Assembly: GCA_900555795.1 (NCBI GenBank)
Contig: USMP01000007.1
Span: 1 to 13,788 of the forward strand
Source: an uncultured Eubacteriales bacterium
Lineage (GTDB): Bacteria > Bacillota > Clostridia > Oscillospirales > Oscillospiraceae
DNA length: 13,788 nucleotides
Reading direction: 5' to 3'
The position numbers were made by a program, and so were the translations under genes. The first letter of the stretch is position 1; every line of letters starts with the position of its first letter. Shown one piece after another: positions 1 to 9,786 of this stretch. The notes beneath the pieces are model-generated. The model was not told the DNA's origin. It searched no databases and worked only from the letters and a program-made list of their open reading frames with translations.

Positions 1-5
1 TCGCG

Positions 6-21
6 GGTTTGCAAGCAAACC
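6..21 (-). other. Short perfect inverted repeat near the window edge, downstream of the carB fragment
   Basis: The bases GGTTTGC and GCAAACC face each other across an AA centre, about 60 bases past the carB stop codon. On the minus strand this could be the stem of a transcription terminator for carB. The window ends before any T-tract could be seen, so this stays a weak call. Confidence 0.3.
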
Positions 22-83
22 GGCCCCGTTTCTCGCGCTTTTAGTCCGCATTCCGTTGACGGCTCCGGCGTCTTGTCGGAATT

Positions 84-2957
<2,874 letters not shown>

Positions 2958-3009
2958 AATCTTGTCCTCCTATATACAGAAAATAAATTTTTTACAAGTG
3001 AAATGTATC

Positions 3010-3588
3010 TCAGTTCGCTACCTGAACGGTGGCAAAGCGGATGACTCTGTCCCCCAGAAGGAAGCCCTTCTGGAACACCTGGGCCACAACGCCCTCCCCC
3101 AGCGTATCATCGTCCACGTGCATGACGGCGTTGTGCTTTTCCGGATCAAAGGGCTGGCCCTGGGGGTCCTCAATGGCGACACCCAGCTTCTCCAGCACCG
3201 TCTTCAGCTGGACAAAGATCATCTCCATACCCTTTTTGTGGACGTTATCGTCATCTCCCGCCTGGGTCACGGCCCGCTCCAGATTGTCGTAGACCTCCAG
3301 GAATTTGGCGATGGTGTCCAGCTTGGCATCCTGGTAGATGGTCTCCTTCTCCCGGGTGGTACGCTTGCGGTAGTTGTCGTACTCCGCCGCCAGGCGCAGG
3401 TGCTGGTCGTTGAGTTTGGCCAGATCCCCCGCCAAGCCCTCCATCTTCTCCATCTGCTCCCGGGTGACGGTGAAGGTCTCCTCCGTCTCCTGGCGGTACT
3501 CCTCCGTCACTTCCTCCGGCTGTCCGGCGGTGGGATTCTGATTCTTCGCCGGCTCCTGCTGGGGCGCCGGGTTCTCCTTTTTACTCAC
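3010..3588 (-). CDS. grpE: GrpE, nucleotide exchange factor for DnaK
   Basis: GrpE is a cytoplasmic homodimer that releases ADP from DnaK and so resets the chaperone cycle. The 192-residue protein has the family layout: a disordered, Gln/Pro/Glu-rich N-terminus (1-35), a long helix likely to form the dimer coiled coil (about 40-85, including AAEYDNYRKRT), FLEVYDNLERA near 95-105, and the compact C-terminal beta domain. The signature FDPEKHNAVMHVDDDTLGEG...VFQKGFLLGDRVIRFATV sits at the end. The start is GTG, overlapping the hrcA stop as GTGA, so translation is probably coupled. AAGGAGG lies ten bases upstream, inside the hrcA 3' end. A 52-base AT-rich spacer separates it from dnaK. Length and domains are normal for the family. 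Confidence 0.97.
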   Translation of the reverse strand: MSKKENPAPQQEPAKNQNPTAGQPEEVTEEYRQETEETFTVTREQMEKMEGLAGDLAKLNDQHLRLAAEYDNYRKRTTREKETIYQDAKLDTIAKFLEVYDNLERAVTQAGDDDNVHKKGMEMIFVQLKTVLEKLGVAIEDPQGQPFDPEKHNAVMHVDDDTLGEGVVAQVFQKGFLLGDRVIRFATVQVAN

Positions 3589-4637
3589 GGTGTATCGTCC
3601 TCCTTAGGGGGTAACTGATTATTTTTTCCGAACATTTTGGTCAGGCTCTCCGCAAAGTAGCTGAGCCGGGCCGCCACAGCAGCGTAATCCATCCGGGTGG
3701 GACCCACCACGCCGATGAGGCCCCGCATATTGTCTCCAATATCATAGCTGGCCACCACCACGCTGGCGTCCCGCAGGGCCTCGTTCACATTCTCCGGCCC
3801 AATCAGGATCTTCATAGGCGTATTTTCGTCCAAAACCGGCAGATTATCCTTCTGATCCGTCAAAAGGCTCATCAATTCGTTGGCCTTGGACAGATCCTGA
3901 AATTCCGGCTGCTTGAGAATCTGGGTCTGTCCAGTGGTAAACACCTGGTTCTGGCTGCTGCGGTCAATGACCGCGGTGGCATATTCAATGGTGAGGGACA
4001 GGGGCATAAACAGTTCCGCGCTCAGCTGGCCCGCCAGAGCCATCAGCTTCTCCCCCAGCTGGCCGGCGCACAGGCCGGTAAAGTGGGTGTTCAGCAGATT
4101 TGCCAGCGCCGGCAGCTGCTCGGCCTGGAGTGGGAGGTCCGTGCGAAGCACCTGGCTTTTGACACGGCTGTCGTCGGTCATCACCACGGCGATAAAGCTG
4201 CGGTCGTCCACCGGCAGCAGATCGTAGCGCCGGACGGTGACGCTGCTTTTGCCGGCGGCCACCGCATAGGCGTGGTAGTTGACGATGGAGGACACCATCT
4301 GGCCCGCCTGGGCGATAACCGTGTCCAGTTCCCGCATCTTGCCCCGCAGGGCGGAATTGATCTCCTCCGCCTCCTGCTGGGACACTCCCTTGCGCTCCAT
4401 CAGTTCGTTCACGTACAGCCGGTAGCCCTTGGGGGACGGTATCCGGCCCGCCGAGGTGTGGGGCTGCTCCAGATAGCCCAGTTCCACCAGGTCCGCCAGT
4501 TCATTGCGGATGGTGGCCGAACTGATATGGCCGCCCATGGCCTGGGCGATATACTTGGAACTCACCGGCTCCGCCGCGTCAATGTAGCGCTCCGTGACCA
4601 CCTTCAGTATTTCCTTTTTCCGGGCGGTCAGTTCCAT
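3585..4637 (-). CDS. hrcA: HrcA, heat-shock repressor that binds CIRCE
   Basis: HrcA represses class I heat-shock genes by binding the CIRCE inverted repeat, and its activity is tuned by the GroE chaperonin in Bacillus-type systems. The N-terminal winged helix (about 1-75) is clear: ARKKEILKVVTERYIDAAEPVSSKYIA, then SSATIRNELADLVELGYLEQPHTSAGRIPSPKGYRLYV. The remaining ~270 residues match the usual GAF-like and dimerisation regions, ending near GPTRMDYAAVAARLSYFAE. I chose the ATG at 4635-4637 (350 residues) because AAAGGAG sits seven bases before it. A GTG at 4641-4643 in the same frame would be only one base from that site. It is first in the operon, directly behind the CIRCE operator, so it is autoregulated. 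Its stop overlaps the grpE start by four bases. Confidence 0.96.
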   Translation of the reverse strand: MELTARKKEILKVVTERYIDAAEPVSSKYIAQAMGGHISSATIRNELADLVELGYLEQPHTSAGRIPSPKGYRLYVNELMERKGVSQQEAEEINSALRGKMRELDTVIAQAGQMVSSIVNYHAYAVAAGKSSVTVRRYDLLPVDDRSFIAVVMTDDSRVKSQVLRTDLPLQAEQLPALANLLNTHFTGLCAGQLGEKLMALAGQLSAELFMPLSLTIEYATAVIDRSSQNQVFTTGQTQILKQPEFQDLSKANELMSLLTDQKDNLPVLDENTPMKILIGPENVNEALRDASVVVASYDIGDNMRGLIGVVGPTRMDYAAVAARLSYFAESLTKMFGKNNQLPPKEDDTP

Positions 4638-4649
4638 ACGCACGCTCCT

Positions 4650-4676
4650 TTAGCACTCCTTTCCCTCGAGTGCTAA
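4650..4676 (-). promoter_or_regulatory. CIRCE operator (HrcA binding site), perfect consensus
   Basis: TTAGCACTC, nine bases, then GAGTGCTAA: all 18 arm bases match the known CIRCE consensus. It begins four bases downstream of the -10 box and covers the expected start of transcription (about 4674). HrcA binding would therefore block initiation. The ribosome binding site AAAGGAG of hrcA starts inside the last bases of the repeat (minus-strand sense), so the same repeat would also fold as a hairpin at the 5' end of the mRNA. Confidence 0.97.
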
Positions 4677-4680
4677 AGGC

Positions 4681-4709
4681 AGTGTATCACCATTGCCGTC
4701 CAATGTCAA
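4681..4709 (-). promoter_or_regulatory. Sigma-A promoter of hrcA-grpE-dnaK
   Basis: The -35 box TTGACA (4704-4709) is perfect. A 17-base spacer separates it from the -10 box TACACT (4681-4686), which carries a TG one base upstream (extended -10). Initiation is expected near 4674, inside CIRCE, which fits HrcA-controlled class I heat-shock promoters. Confidence 0.9.
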
Positions 4710-4799
4710 CACGATTTCCCCCTTTCTCTTTGAACAAATTGTAAATTTCAAATGCAGCCGATACAGGAGGATTTTGGGGCGGCCGGATGGTCATGGGGC

Positions 4800-4828
4800 T
4801 TGCCTATTTCAACAAATTCCCGTATAAT
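4800..4828 (+). promoter_or_regulatory. Promoter of the GT4 glycosyltransferase gene
   Basis: TTGCCT (4800-4805), a 17-base spacer and a perfect TATAAT (4823-4828). Initiation near 4835 would give a leader of about 70 bases. It is divergent from the hrcA promoter, with roughly 90 bases between the two -35 boxes. Confidence 0.75.
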
Positions 4829-4838
4829 TCAGGAAGAA

Positions 4839-4887
4839 GGCGGCGCCTGTCTCCGTCAGCGCCGCCCTTTTCCGCCCGGCAGGGCGG
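4839..4887 (+). promoter_or_regulatory. Leader with two GC-rich hairpins and an alternative pairing (possible attenuator)
   Basis: Hairpin 1 pairs GGCGGCGC (4839-4846) with GCGCCGCC (4859-4866) and is followed by CTTTT, a weak terminator-like tail. Hairpin 2 pairs CCGCCC (4872-4877) with GGGCGG (4882-4887) just before the ribosome binding site AAAGGA (4892-4897). GCCGCCC (4861-4867) can instead pair with GGGCGGC (4882-4888), which excludes both hairpins. The pairing options are seen in the sequence; a regulatory role is inference. I recognise no known riboswitch class. Confidence 0.4.
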
Positions 4888-4905
4888 CAAGAAAGGATTG
4901 TAGCC

Positions 4906-6069
4906 ATGAAAATCCTGATTACCACTGATTGGTACAGCCCCATTATCAACGGGGTCGTCACCTCTGTGCGGATGCTCCAGAGGGAACTGGAAGTTCTGGG
5001 TCACGATGTGCGCGTTGTCACCCTGTCCCAGAGCCTCCGCTCCCATCAGGAGGGGAATGTCTACTACATGGGCTCCGTCAGCGCCAACCGGATATACCCC
5101 GGGGCCCGGGTGCGGGTCAAGCGCATTAAGCGGATGCTGCGGGAACTGATGGACTGGGCCCCCGACGTCATCCACTCCCAGTGTGAGTTCAGTTCCTTCC
5201 GCATCGCCTACCTGCTCTCTGTCCGCCTGGGGGTCCCCATTGTCCACACCTACCACACGGTTTATGAGGACTACACCCACTATTTTTCCCCCAGCCGGCG
5301 GCTGGGCAAGCGGGCGGTGGCAGCCTTCTCCCGGTGGATCTGCCTGCGCACCGCCTGCATTGTGGCCCCCACCGCCAAGGTCAAGGGCCTGCTGGAGGAA
5401 TACGGGGTGGCCTGCCGCATCGAGGTGATCCCCACCGGGGTGGATCTCAGCGCCTACCGGGGCCAGCGGGATGAGGCGCGTCTGGCGGCGCTGCGACGGC
5501 AGCTGGGGATCGCCCCTGACGCCACCGTCCTGCTCTATCTGGGGCGGCTGGCCAAGGAGAAAAATCTGGATCAGCTGCTGGAACTGCTGGCCCAGGCCCG
5601 CCGGGAGGACACGGCGCTGCTGGTGGTGGGGGACGGGCCCTACCGTGAGGAACTGCTGGAGCATGCCCGGCGCCTGGAACTGCCGCTGACTTTTATCGGC
5701 ATGGTGCCCCATGACACCGTGCGGGACTACTACCAGCTGGGGGATCTGTTTGTCACCGCCTCCACCAGCGAGACCCAGGGGCTGACCTACTTTGAGGCTC
5801 TGGCCGCCGGTACGCCGGTTCTCTGCCGGAAGGACCCCTGTGTGGAGGGGGTCATTGAGGATGGTGTTAACGGCTGGCAGTACGAGGACGGCGACACCTT
5901 CCTGGCGCACCTGCACCGCTTCTGCGGTGACAGGGACCTGCGCCAGCGGATGGGGCGGGAGGCCGCCCTCTCTGCGGAGCGCTATTCGGCGGAGGCCTTT
6001 GGCCGCTCCGCCGAGGCCCTGTACCAGTCTGTGACCGCGTCCTACGATGCGGCGGCCCATTCCCTCTAG
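4906..6069 (+). CDS. Family GT4 glycosyltransferase, diacylglycerol glucosyltransferase-like
   Basis: This 387-residue protein has the two-Rossmann GT-B layout of retaining GT4 enzymes. Family marks are the N-terminal ITTDWYSPIINGVVTSV (5-21), HTYHTVYEDYTHY (114-126), VIPTGVDLSAY (174-184), LLYLGRLAKEKNLDQLLEL (209-227) and LLVVGDGPYREEL (238-250). The acidic E-x7-E pair is Glu289/Glu297 in ETQGLTYFEALAAG. There is no signal peptide or membrane span, so it is cytoplasmic or membrane-associated. The overall resemblance is to enzymes that put glucose on diacylglycerol to make glycolipids or lipoteichoic acid anchors in Firmicutes. Cell-wall or exopolysaccharide mannosyltransferases look similar, so donor and acceptor are uncertain. 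It is a single-gene unit with its own promoter and terminator, and length is normal. The ATG has AAAGGA eight bases upstream. Confidence 0.88.
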   Translation: MKILITTDWYSPIINGVVTSVRMLQRELEVLGHDVRVVTLSQSLRSHQEGNVYYMGSVSANRIYPGARVRVKRIKRMLRELMDWAPDVIHSQCEFSSFRIAYLLSVRLGVPIVHTYHTVYEDYTHYFSPSRRLGKRAVAAFSRWICLRTACIVAPTAKVKGLLEEYGVACRIEVIPTGVDLSAYRGQRDEARLAALRRQLGIAPDATVLLYLGRLAKEKNLDQLLELLAQARREDTALLVVGDGPYREELLEHARRLELPLTFIGMVPHDTVRDYYQLGDLFVTASTSETQGLTYFEALAAGTPVLCRKDPCVEGVIEDGVNGWQYEDGDTFLAHLHRFCGDRDLRQRMGREAALSAERYSAEAFGRSAEALYQSVTASYDAAAHSL

Positions 6070-6078
6070 AATTGCAAA

Positions 6079-6111
6079 GAGGCGGACGCCAGCATACCCG
6101 GCGTCCGCCTC
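6079..6111. terminator. Convergent terminator between the glycosyltransferase and rnfB
   Basis: GAGGCGGACGCC (6079-6090) pairs perfectly with GGCGTCCGCCTC (6100-6111) across a nine-base loop. The stem is 12 bp and GC-rich. T-runs are short on both sides (TGTTT after the plus-strand stem, TTT after the minus-strand stem). It lies between two converging stop codons and could serve both transcripts. Confidence 0.8.
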
Positions 6112-6122
6112 CTGTGTTTCCG

Positions 6123-6953
6123 CTATTGGCCCACGGCCACCGGCGTCACCTTGCCGTTGGCGTGGATGTCCACAATCAGCTTTCTGGGGCACTTGGCCAC
6201 GCAGGCGCCGCAGGAGGTGCACTTGCTGTAGTCGATCACCGCCAGGTTGTCCGTCACCGTGATGGCGCCGGTGGGGCAGTTCTTCTCACACAGCTTGCAG
6301 CCAATACAGCTGACCGCGCAGTTGGCCCGGGCCACAGCGCCCTTGTCCCTGTTGGCGCAGGGCACCACGATGTCGGCGGCGTAGGGCACGTCGGTAATGA
6401 CCTTCCGGGGGCAGGCGGCGGCACACTGCATGCAGTGGGTGCACTTATCCGCATCCACCTCGGCCACACCGTGGCTGTTGATGTGAATGGCATCAAACTT
6501 ACAGGCCTGCACGCACGTGCCCAGGCCCAGGCAGCCGAAGGCACAGTCCAGGGGGCCGTTGCCGGCCACCTTCATGGCCGCCACGCAGTCGCCGAGGCCC
6601 ACATACTTTTCAAACTTATGGCCTGCCCGGTCTCCGCCGGCGCAGCGGACAAAGGCCACCCGGCGCTCCACCGTCTGGACCTCCACGCCCATGACGGCGG
6701 CAATGCGGGCGGTTTTCTCCCCGCTGTTGCCAGGGCAGGCGTTGACGGGAGCCTTTCCCGCCAGGATGGCCGCCGCACAGCCGGCACAGCCGGGGTAGCC
6801 GCAGCCGCCGCAGTTGGCTCCGGGCAGGGCGTCCAGAATCTCCGCCAGCCGGGGGTCGGTCTTCACCTCAAACACCTTGGAGGCCACGGACAGCACCAGG
6901 CCGAACACACCGCCCAGGATGCCCAGGGTGAGAACCGCATATAAGATATTCAT
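6123..6953 (-). CDS. rnfB: RnfB, iron-sulfur subunit of the Rnf complex
   Basis: RnfB is thought to take electrons from reduced ferredoxin and feed them into the membrane Rnf complex. One N-terminal membrane helix (about 3-25) is followed by the [10 protein letters not shown] cluster domain (Cys48, 51, 56 and 73). Four further Cys sets follow: 137/141/147/151, 171/174/177/181, 216/219/222/226 and 245/248/251/255. Three of these end in the ferredoxin-type CP. Extra cysteines at 199 and 212 precede the third set. This many clusters is normal for clostridial RnfB, which is longer than the gammaproteobacterial form. It is the last gene of the operon, 12 bases after rnfA, with AAGGAGG seven bases before the ATG. 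It ends just before the shared terminator at 6079-6111. Confidence 0.96.
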   Translation of the reverse strand: MNILYAVLTLGILGGVFGLVLSVASKVFEVKTDPRLAEILDALPGANCGGCGYPGCAGCAAAILAGKAPVNACPGNSGEKTARIAAVMGVEVQTVERRVAFVRCAGGDRAGHKFEKYVGLGDCVAAMKVAGNGPLDCAFGCLGLGTCVQACKFDAIHINSHGVAEVDADKCTHCMQCAAACPRKVITDVPYAADIVVPCANRDKGAVARANCAVSCIGCKLCEKNCPTGAITVTDNLAVIDYSKCTSCGACVAKCPRKLIVDIHANGKVTPVAVGQ

Positions 6954-6965
6954 TCTCCTACCTCC

Positions 6966-7550
6966 TTACCAGACCTGTAGGCCGCTGAAGCCCATAAAGC
7001 TGAGGGCCATGAGCCCCGCCGTGATCAGCGCGATGGGAAAGCCCCGGAAGGCCTTGGGGGGCTCGGAGAACTCCAGCCTCTCCCGGATGCTGGAAAACAG
7101 CACGATGGCCAGCAGGAAGCCCACACCGCCGGTGATGCCGTAGACCACGGACTCAATGAAATTATAGTTCTCCTGTACGTTCAGCAGCACCACGCCCAGC
7201 ACGGCGCAGTTGGTGGTGATGAGGGGCAGGTACACGCCCAGAGCCTCGTAGAGGGCGGGCATGGCCTTTTTCAGAAACATCTCCACAAACTGGACCAGGG
7301 CGGCGATGACCAGAATAAAGGCCACCGTCCGCATGTACTCCAGGCCCAGGTTTATCAGCAGCACATTCACCGGGTAGCACAGGGCGGAGGCCAGCCCCAT
7401 AACGAAGATGACGGCAAAGCCCATGCCCACCGCGGTGTCCATCTTCTTGCTGACGCCCATAAAGGGGCAGATGCCCAAAAACTGCACCAGGATAAAGTTG
7501 TTGACCAGAATCGCTCCCAGCGAGATCGCAAGCAGTTTTGTGATATCCAT
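6966..7550 (-). CDS. rnfA: RnfA, membrane subunit of the Rnf complex
   Basis: RnfA is one of two homologous six-helix membrane proteins (RnfA and RnfE, related to NqrE and NqrD) that lie in inverted topology at the core of Rnf. Between them they hold an iron-sulfur cluster in the membrane. At 194 residues it has the usual length. The two conserved cysteines are visible: Cys28 in [11 protein letters not shown] and Cys115 in [11 protein letters not shown]. Almost the whole protein is hydrophobic. The start ATG lies two bases after the rnfE stop, with GGGAGG nine bases upstream, inside the rnfE end. Such spacing implies coupled translation. Confidence 0.96.
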   Translation of the reverse strand: MDITKLLAISLGAILVNNFILVQFLGICPFMGVSKKMDTAVGMGFAVIFVMGLASALCYPVNVLLINLGLEYMRTVAFILVIAALVQFVEMFLKKAMPALYEALGVYLPLITTNCAVLGVVLLNVQENYNFIESVVYGITGGVGFLLAIVLFSSIRERLEFSEPPKAFRGFPIALITAGLMALSFMGFSGLQVW

Positions 7551-7552
7551 CC

Positions 7553-8152
7553 TTACTTACCTCCCTTGGCCTTGTCCTGGGCCCACTGCATCAGGGCAAT
7601 AAGGCAGCCCAGGGTCAAAAAGCCGCCCACCGGCAGGACCATCATCAGCGCGCCGTACTCCGCGGGAAAGATGCGGTTGCCCGCCAGGGTACCGCTGCCC
7701 AGCAGCTCACGGATGGCGCTCATCACCAGCAGCACCAGGGTGTAGCCGATGCCCTGGCAGATACCATCCACCGCGGAGGGCAGCACCCCATTCTTGCTGG
7801 CAAAGGACTCCGCCCGGGCCAGGATAATGCAGTTGACCACGATCAGGGGGATGAACACGCCCAGGCTCTCCGCGATGTCCGGCAGATACGCCTGCAGTAG
7901 CAGATCCACCATGGTAACAAAGCCCGCGATAACCACAATGTAGGCCGCGATGCGGATCTGGTCGGGAATGATCTTACGCAGCAGGGCGATGACAATGTTG
8001 GAGCAGGTGAGAATGATCATAACGCTGACGCCCATGCCCAGGCCGTTGGCAATAGAGGTGGTGATGGCCAGAGTGGAGCACATGCCCAAAAGCTGCACCA
8101 GCACCGGGTTCTGGGTCAGCAGGCCCTCCTTCAGCTGTTTTCCAAAGTTCAT
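7553..8152 (-). CDS. rnfE: RnfE, membrane subunit of the Rnf complex
   Basis: RnfE (199 residues) is the partner of RnfA in the membrane core. Its conserved cysteines are Cys25 in [11 protein letters not shown] and Cys108 in [19 protein letters not shown]; the latter motif separates RnfE from RnfA. It has about six membrane spans and a short charged C-terminus (KAKGGK). The start has AAAGGAGG ten bases upstream, in the 16-base gap after rnfG. Order and length are as expected for a clostridial Rnf operon. Confidence 0.96.
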   Translation of the reverse strand: MNFGKQLKEGLLTQNPVLVQLLGMCSTLAITTSIANGLGMGVSVMIILTCSNIVIALLRKIIPDQIRIAAYIVVIAGFVTMVDLLLQAYLPDIAESLGVFIPLIVVNCIILARAESFASKNGVLPSAVDGICQGIGYTLVLLVMSAIRELLGSGTLAGNRIFPAEYGALMMVLPVGGFLTLGCLIALMQWAQDKAKGGK

Positions 8153-8168
8153 ACGATTTCCCCCTCCT

Positions 8169-8759
8169 TTATTTCGCCGCCGCGGCCGCGGCCAGCGCCG
8201 TGTTCACGCCGGCGGCAACGGCCCTGGAACTGACTGTGGCGCCGGAGACGCCGTCAAAGCGGTTGGAGCCGCTGTTCACGGTGATCTCCCCGCCGTCCCG
8301 GGACATGCCAATAAAACGGTCCAGCACGGACTGGTCCCCCACCACCTTGCTGCCCACATTGGGCGTCTCGGCAGCGCTGGTGACGGCCACGCCGGTGACG
8401 GTGCCGCTCATGTCGACGCCCACCACCATGCTGATGGCCCCGCCGAAGCCGCTGGACGTAACCTCCGCCACGTAGCCCACCCGCTCTCCGCCGGTGACGG
8501 CGGCATAGAGGGCGGTGACACCCTCCTGAACCGTCTCCAGGGGCTCATACCCGTCGGCGGCAAGGACCTGACCCATGGCCTGAGCGGTCTTTTCCGCCTT
8601 CATCTGGGTGATAATGGGCTCCGTGGCGCTGTTTACCACGCCCAGCAGCAGCGCCACCACCAGGCAAATACCCAGCAGGGTGCCCGTCAGCTTGCCAATA
8701 AACCGGCCGTCCAGCTTCAGGCGGGGCTTCGCGGCGGCCGTCGTTGTCTCCTTGCTCAT
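8169..8759 (-). CDS. rnfG: RnfG, covalent FMN-binding subunit of the Rnf complex
   Basis: RnfG is anchored by one helix (about 22-44), with the rest on the outer face of the membrane. It carries FMN bound through a phosphoester to threonine. The acceptor motif is clear: SGATVSS at 172-178, with Thr175 the expected attachment site. The family motif ETPNVGSKV (131-139) is also present. The 196-residue length is typical. The C-terminus is a run of alanines. Its ATG overlaps the rnfD stop by four bases (ATGA), and an AAGGAGG lies ten bases upstream within rnfD. Attaching the flavin needs an ApbE-type transferase, which is not in this window. Confidence 0.96.
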   Translation of the reverse strand: MSKETTTAAAKPRLKLDGRFIGKLTGTLLGICLVVALLLGVVNSATEPIITQMKAEKTAQAMGQVLAADGYEPLETVQEGVTALYAAVTGGERVGYVAEVTSSGFGGAISMVVGVDMSGTVTGVAVTSAAETPNVGSKVVGDQSVLDRFIGMSRDGGEITVNSGSNRFDGVSGATVSSRAVAAGVNTALAAAAAAK

Positions 8760-9784
8760 TTCTCCTGGGCCTCCTTTTTCTTGGGCTTGGGTACCTTGGC
8801 CACGCCGAAACGGGCGGGCTTTACGCTCCTGTCAATGAGCCACACCGTCAGATTCATAACCAGGATGGCATAGCACACGCCCTCGTTATAGGCGCCGAAG
8901 TACCGGATAAACACGGTGACAAGGCCGCAGCCAACACCGAAAATCGCCTGGCCCTTGCGGCTGACGGGGGAGGTGACGTAATCCGTGGCCATGAAAAAGG
9001 CCCCCAGCATCAATCCGCCGCCCAGTACATTGTACAGCATCCAGGTCATGGGGTCGTTGCCCCGGGGGAAGAGGAAGGTCAGCAGGGCCACCGTGCCGAT
9101 ATAGCTGACCGGTATGTACCAGGTGATAATCTTGCGGAACACGAGGTACGCGCCCCCCAGCGCCAGCAGCAGGGCGCTGACCTCGCCTACGGAGCCGCCG
9201 ATGAAGCCCACCAGCATATCGCCCAGATCGTAGTACTGCTCCAATTCACCCAGCTTGTTCTCCGCCAAAAAGGCCATGGGAGTGGGGCCCGTCACCACAT
9301 CCATGGCGCCCCAGAGGGGAGCGGTGCCCTTCTGGAACACCGACGGGACCACGAAGGTGCTCATCTCTCCCGCCCAGGAGAGCATAAAGGCCCGGGCGGC
9401 CAGAGCGGGGTTCAGGAAGTTCTTGCCGATGCCGCCAAAAAGCTGCTTCACAATGACGATGGCAAAAAAGTCGCCGATCAGCACCACCCAGTAGGGCACG
9501 GTGACAGGGCAGACAAAGGCGATCAGCAGCCCGGTGACAGCGGCGCTCAGGTCGCCCACCGTGTTGTCCTTCCCCAGCAGGGCCCGGTACAGCCACTCAA
9601 AGGCGCAGCAGCCCGCCACGGACACCGCCGTCAGCGCCAGCGCCCGCCAGCCAAAGTTGTACACGGAAAAGCACAGGGCGGGCAGCAGGGCCAGCAGCAC
9701 CTCCCCCATAATGTGGCCGGTGCCGGCCTTGGTGCGGATATGGGGGGAGGAGGACCCGATGAGGTTTAATTCTTTATAGTCCAT
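8756..9784 (-). CDS. rnfD: RnfD, membrane flavin-binding subunit of the Rnf complex
   Basis: RnfD is a polytopic membrane protein, related to NqrB, that carries covalent FMN and contributes to ion translocation. It has 342 residues with about nine to ten hydrophobic segments. Family marks are SSPHIRTK (12-19), GGIGKNFLNPALAARAF (117-133) and YNVLGGGLMLGAFFMATDYVTSP (251-273). The expected FMN threonine is Thr168, in DVVTGPTPMA (162-171). The residue before it is Pro167 where I would expect alanine (GAT). The C-terminus is Lys-rich. The ATG is two bases after the rnfC stop, with AAGGAGG seven bases upstream inside the last rnfC codons. Confidence 0.96.
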   Translation of the reverse strand: MDYKELNLIGSSSPHIRTKAGTGHIMGEVLLALLPALCFSVYNFGWRALALTAVSVAGCCAFEWLYRALLGKDNTVGDLSAAVTGLLIAFVCPVTVPYWVVLIGDFFAIVIVKQLFGGIGKNFLNPALAARAFMLSWAGEMSTFVVPSVFQKGTAPLWGAMDVVTGPTPMAFLAENKLGELEQYYDLGDMLVGFIGGSVGEVSALLLALGGAYLVFRKIITWYIPVSYIGTVALLTFLFPRGNDPMTWMLYNVLGGGLMLGAFFMATDYVTSPVSRKGQAIFGVGCGLVTVFIRYFGAYNEGVCYAILVMNLTVWLIDRSVKPARFGVAKVPKPKKKEAQEK

Positions 9785-9786
9785 GC

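Noticed and set aside
2971..2997. Possible internal promoter for dnaK (TTGTAA, 15 bases, TATATA)
   Set aside because: The spacer is too short, and initiation would fall about seven bases before the dnaK ATG, leaving out the ribosome binding site.
4641..4643. GTG as the hrcA start
   Set aside because: It lies one base from the Shine-Dalgarno AAAGGAG. The ATG two codons later has a normal seven-base spacing.
4804..6222. A 472-codon open frame on the minus strand opposite the glycosyltransferase
   Set aside because: The Gly/Pro/Gln-rich product resembles no family, and the frame would run through the convergent terminator. The plus-strand glycosyltransferase explains the region.
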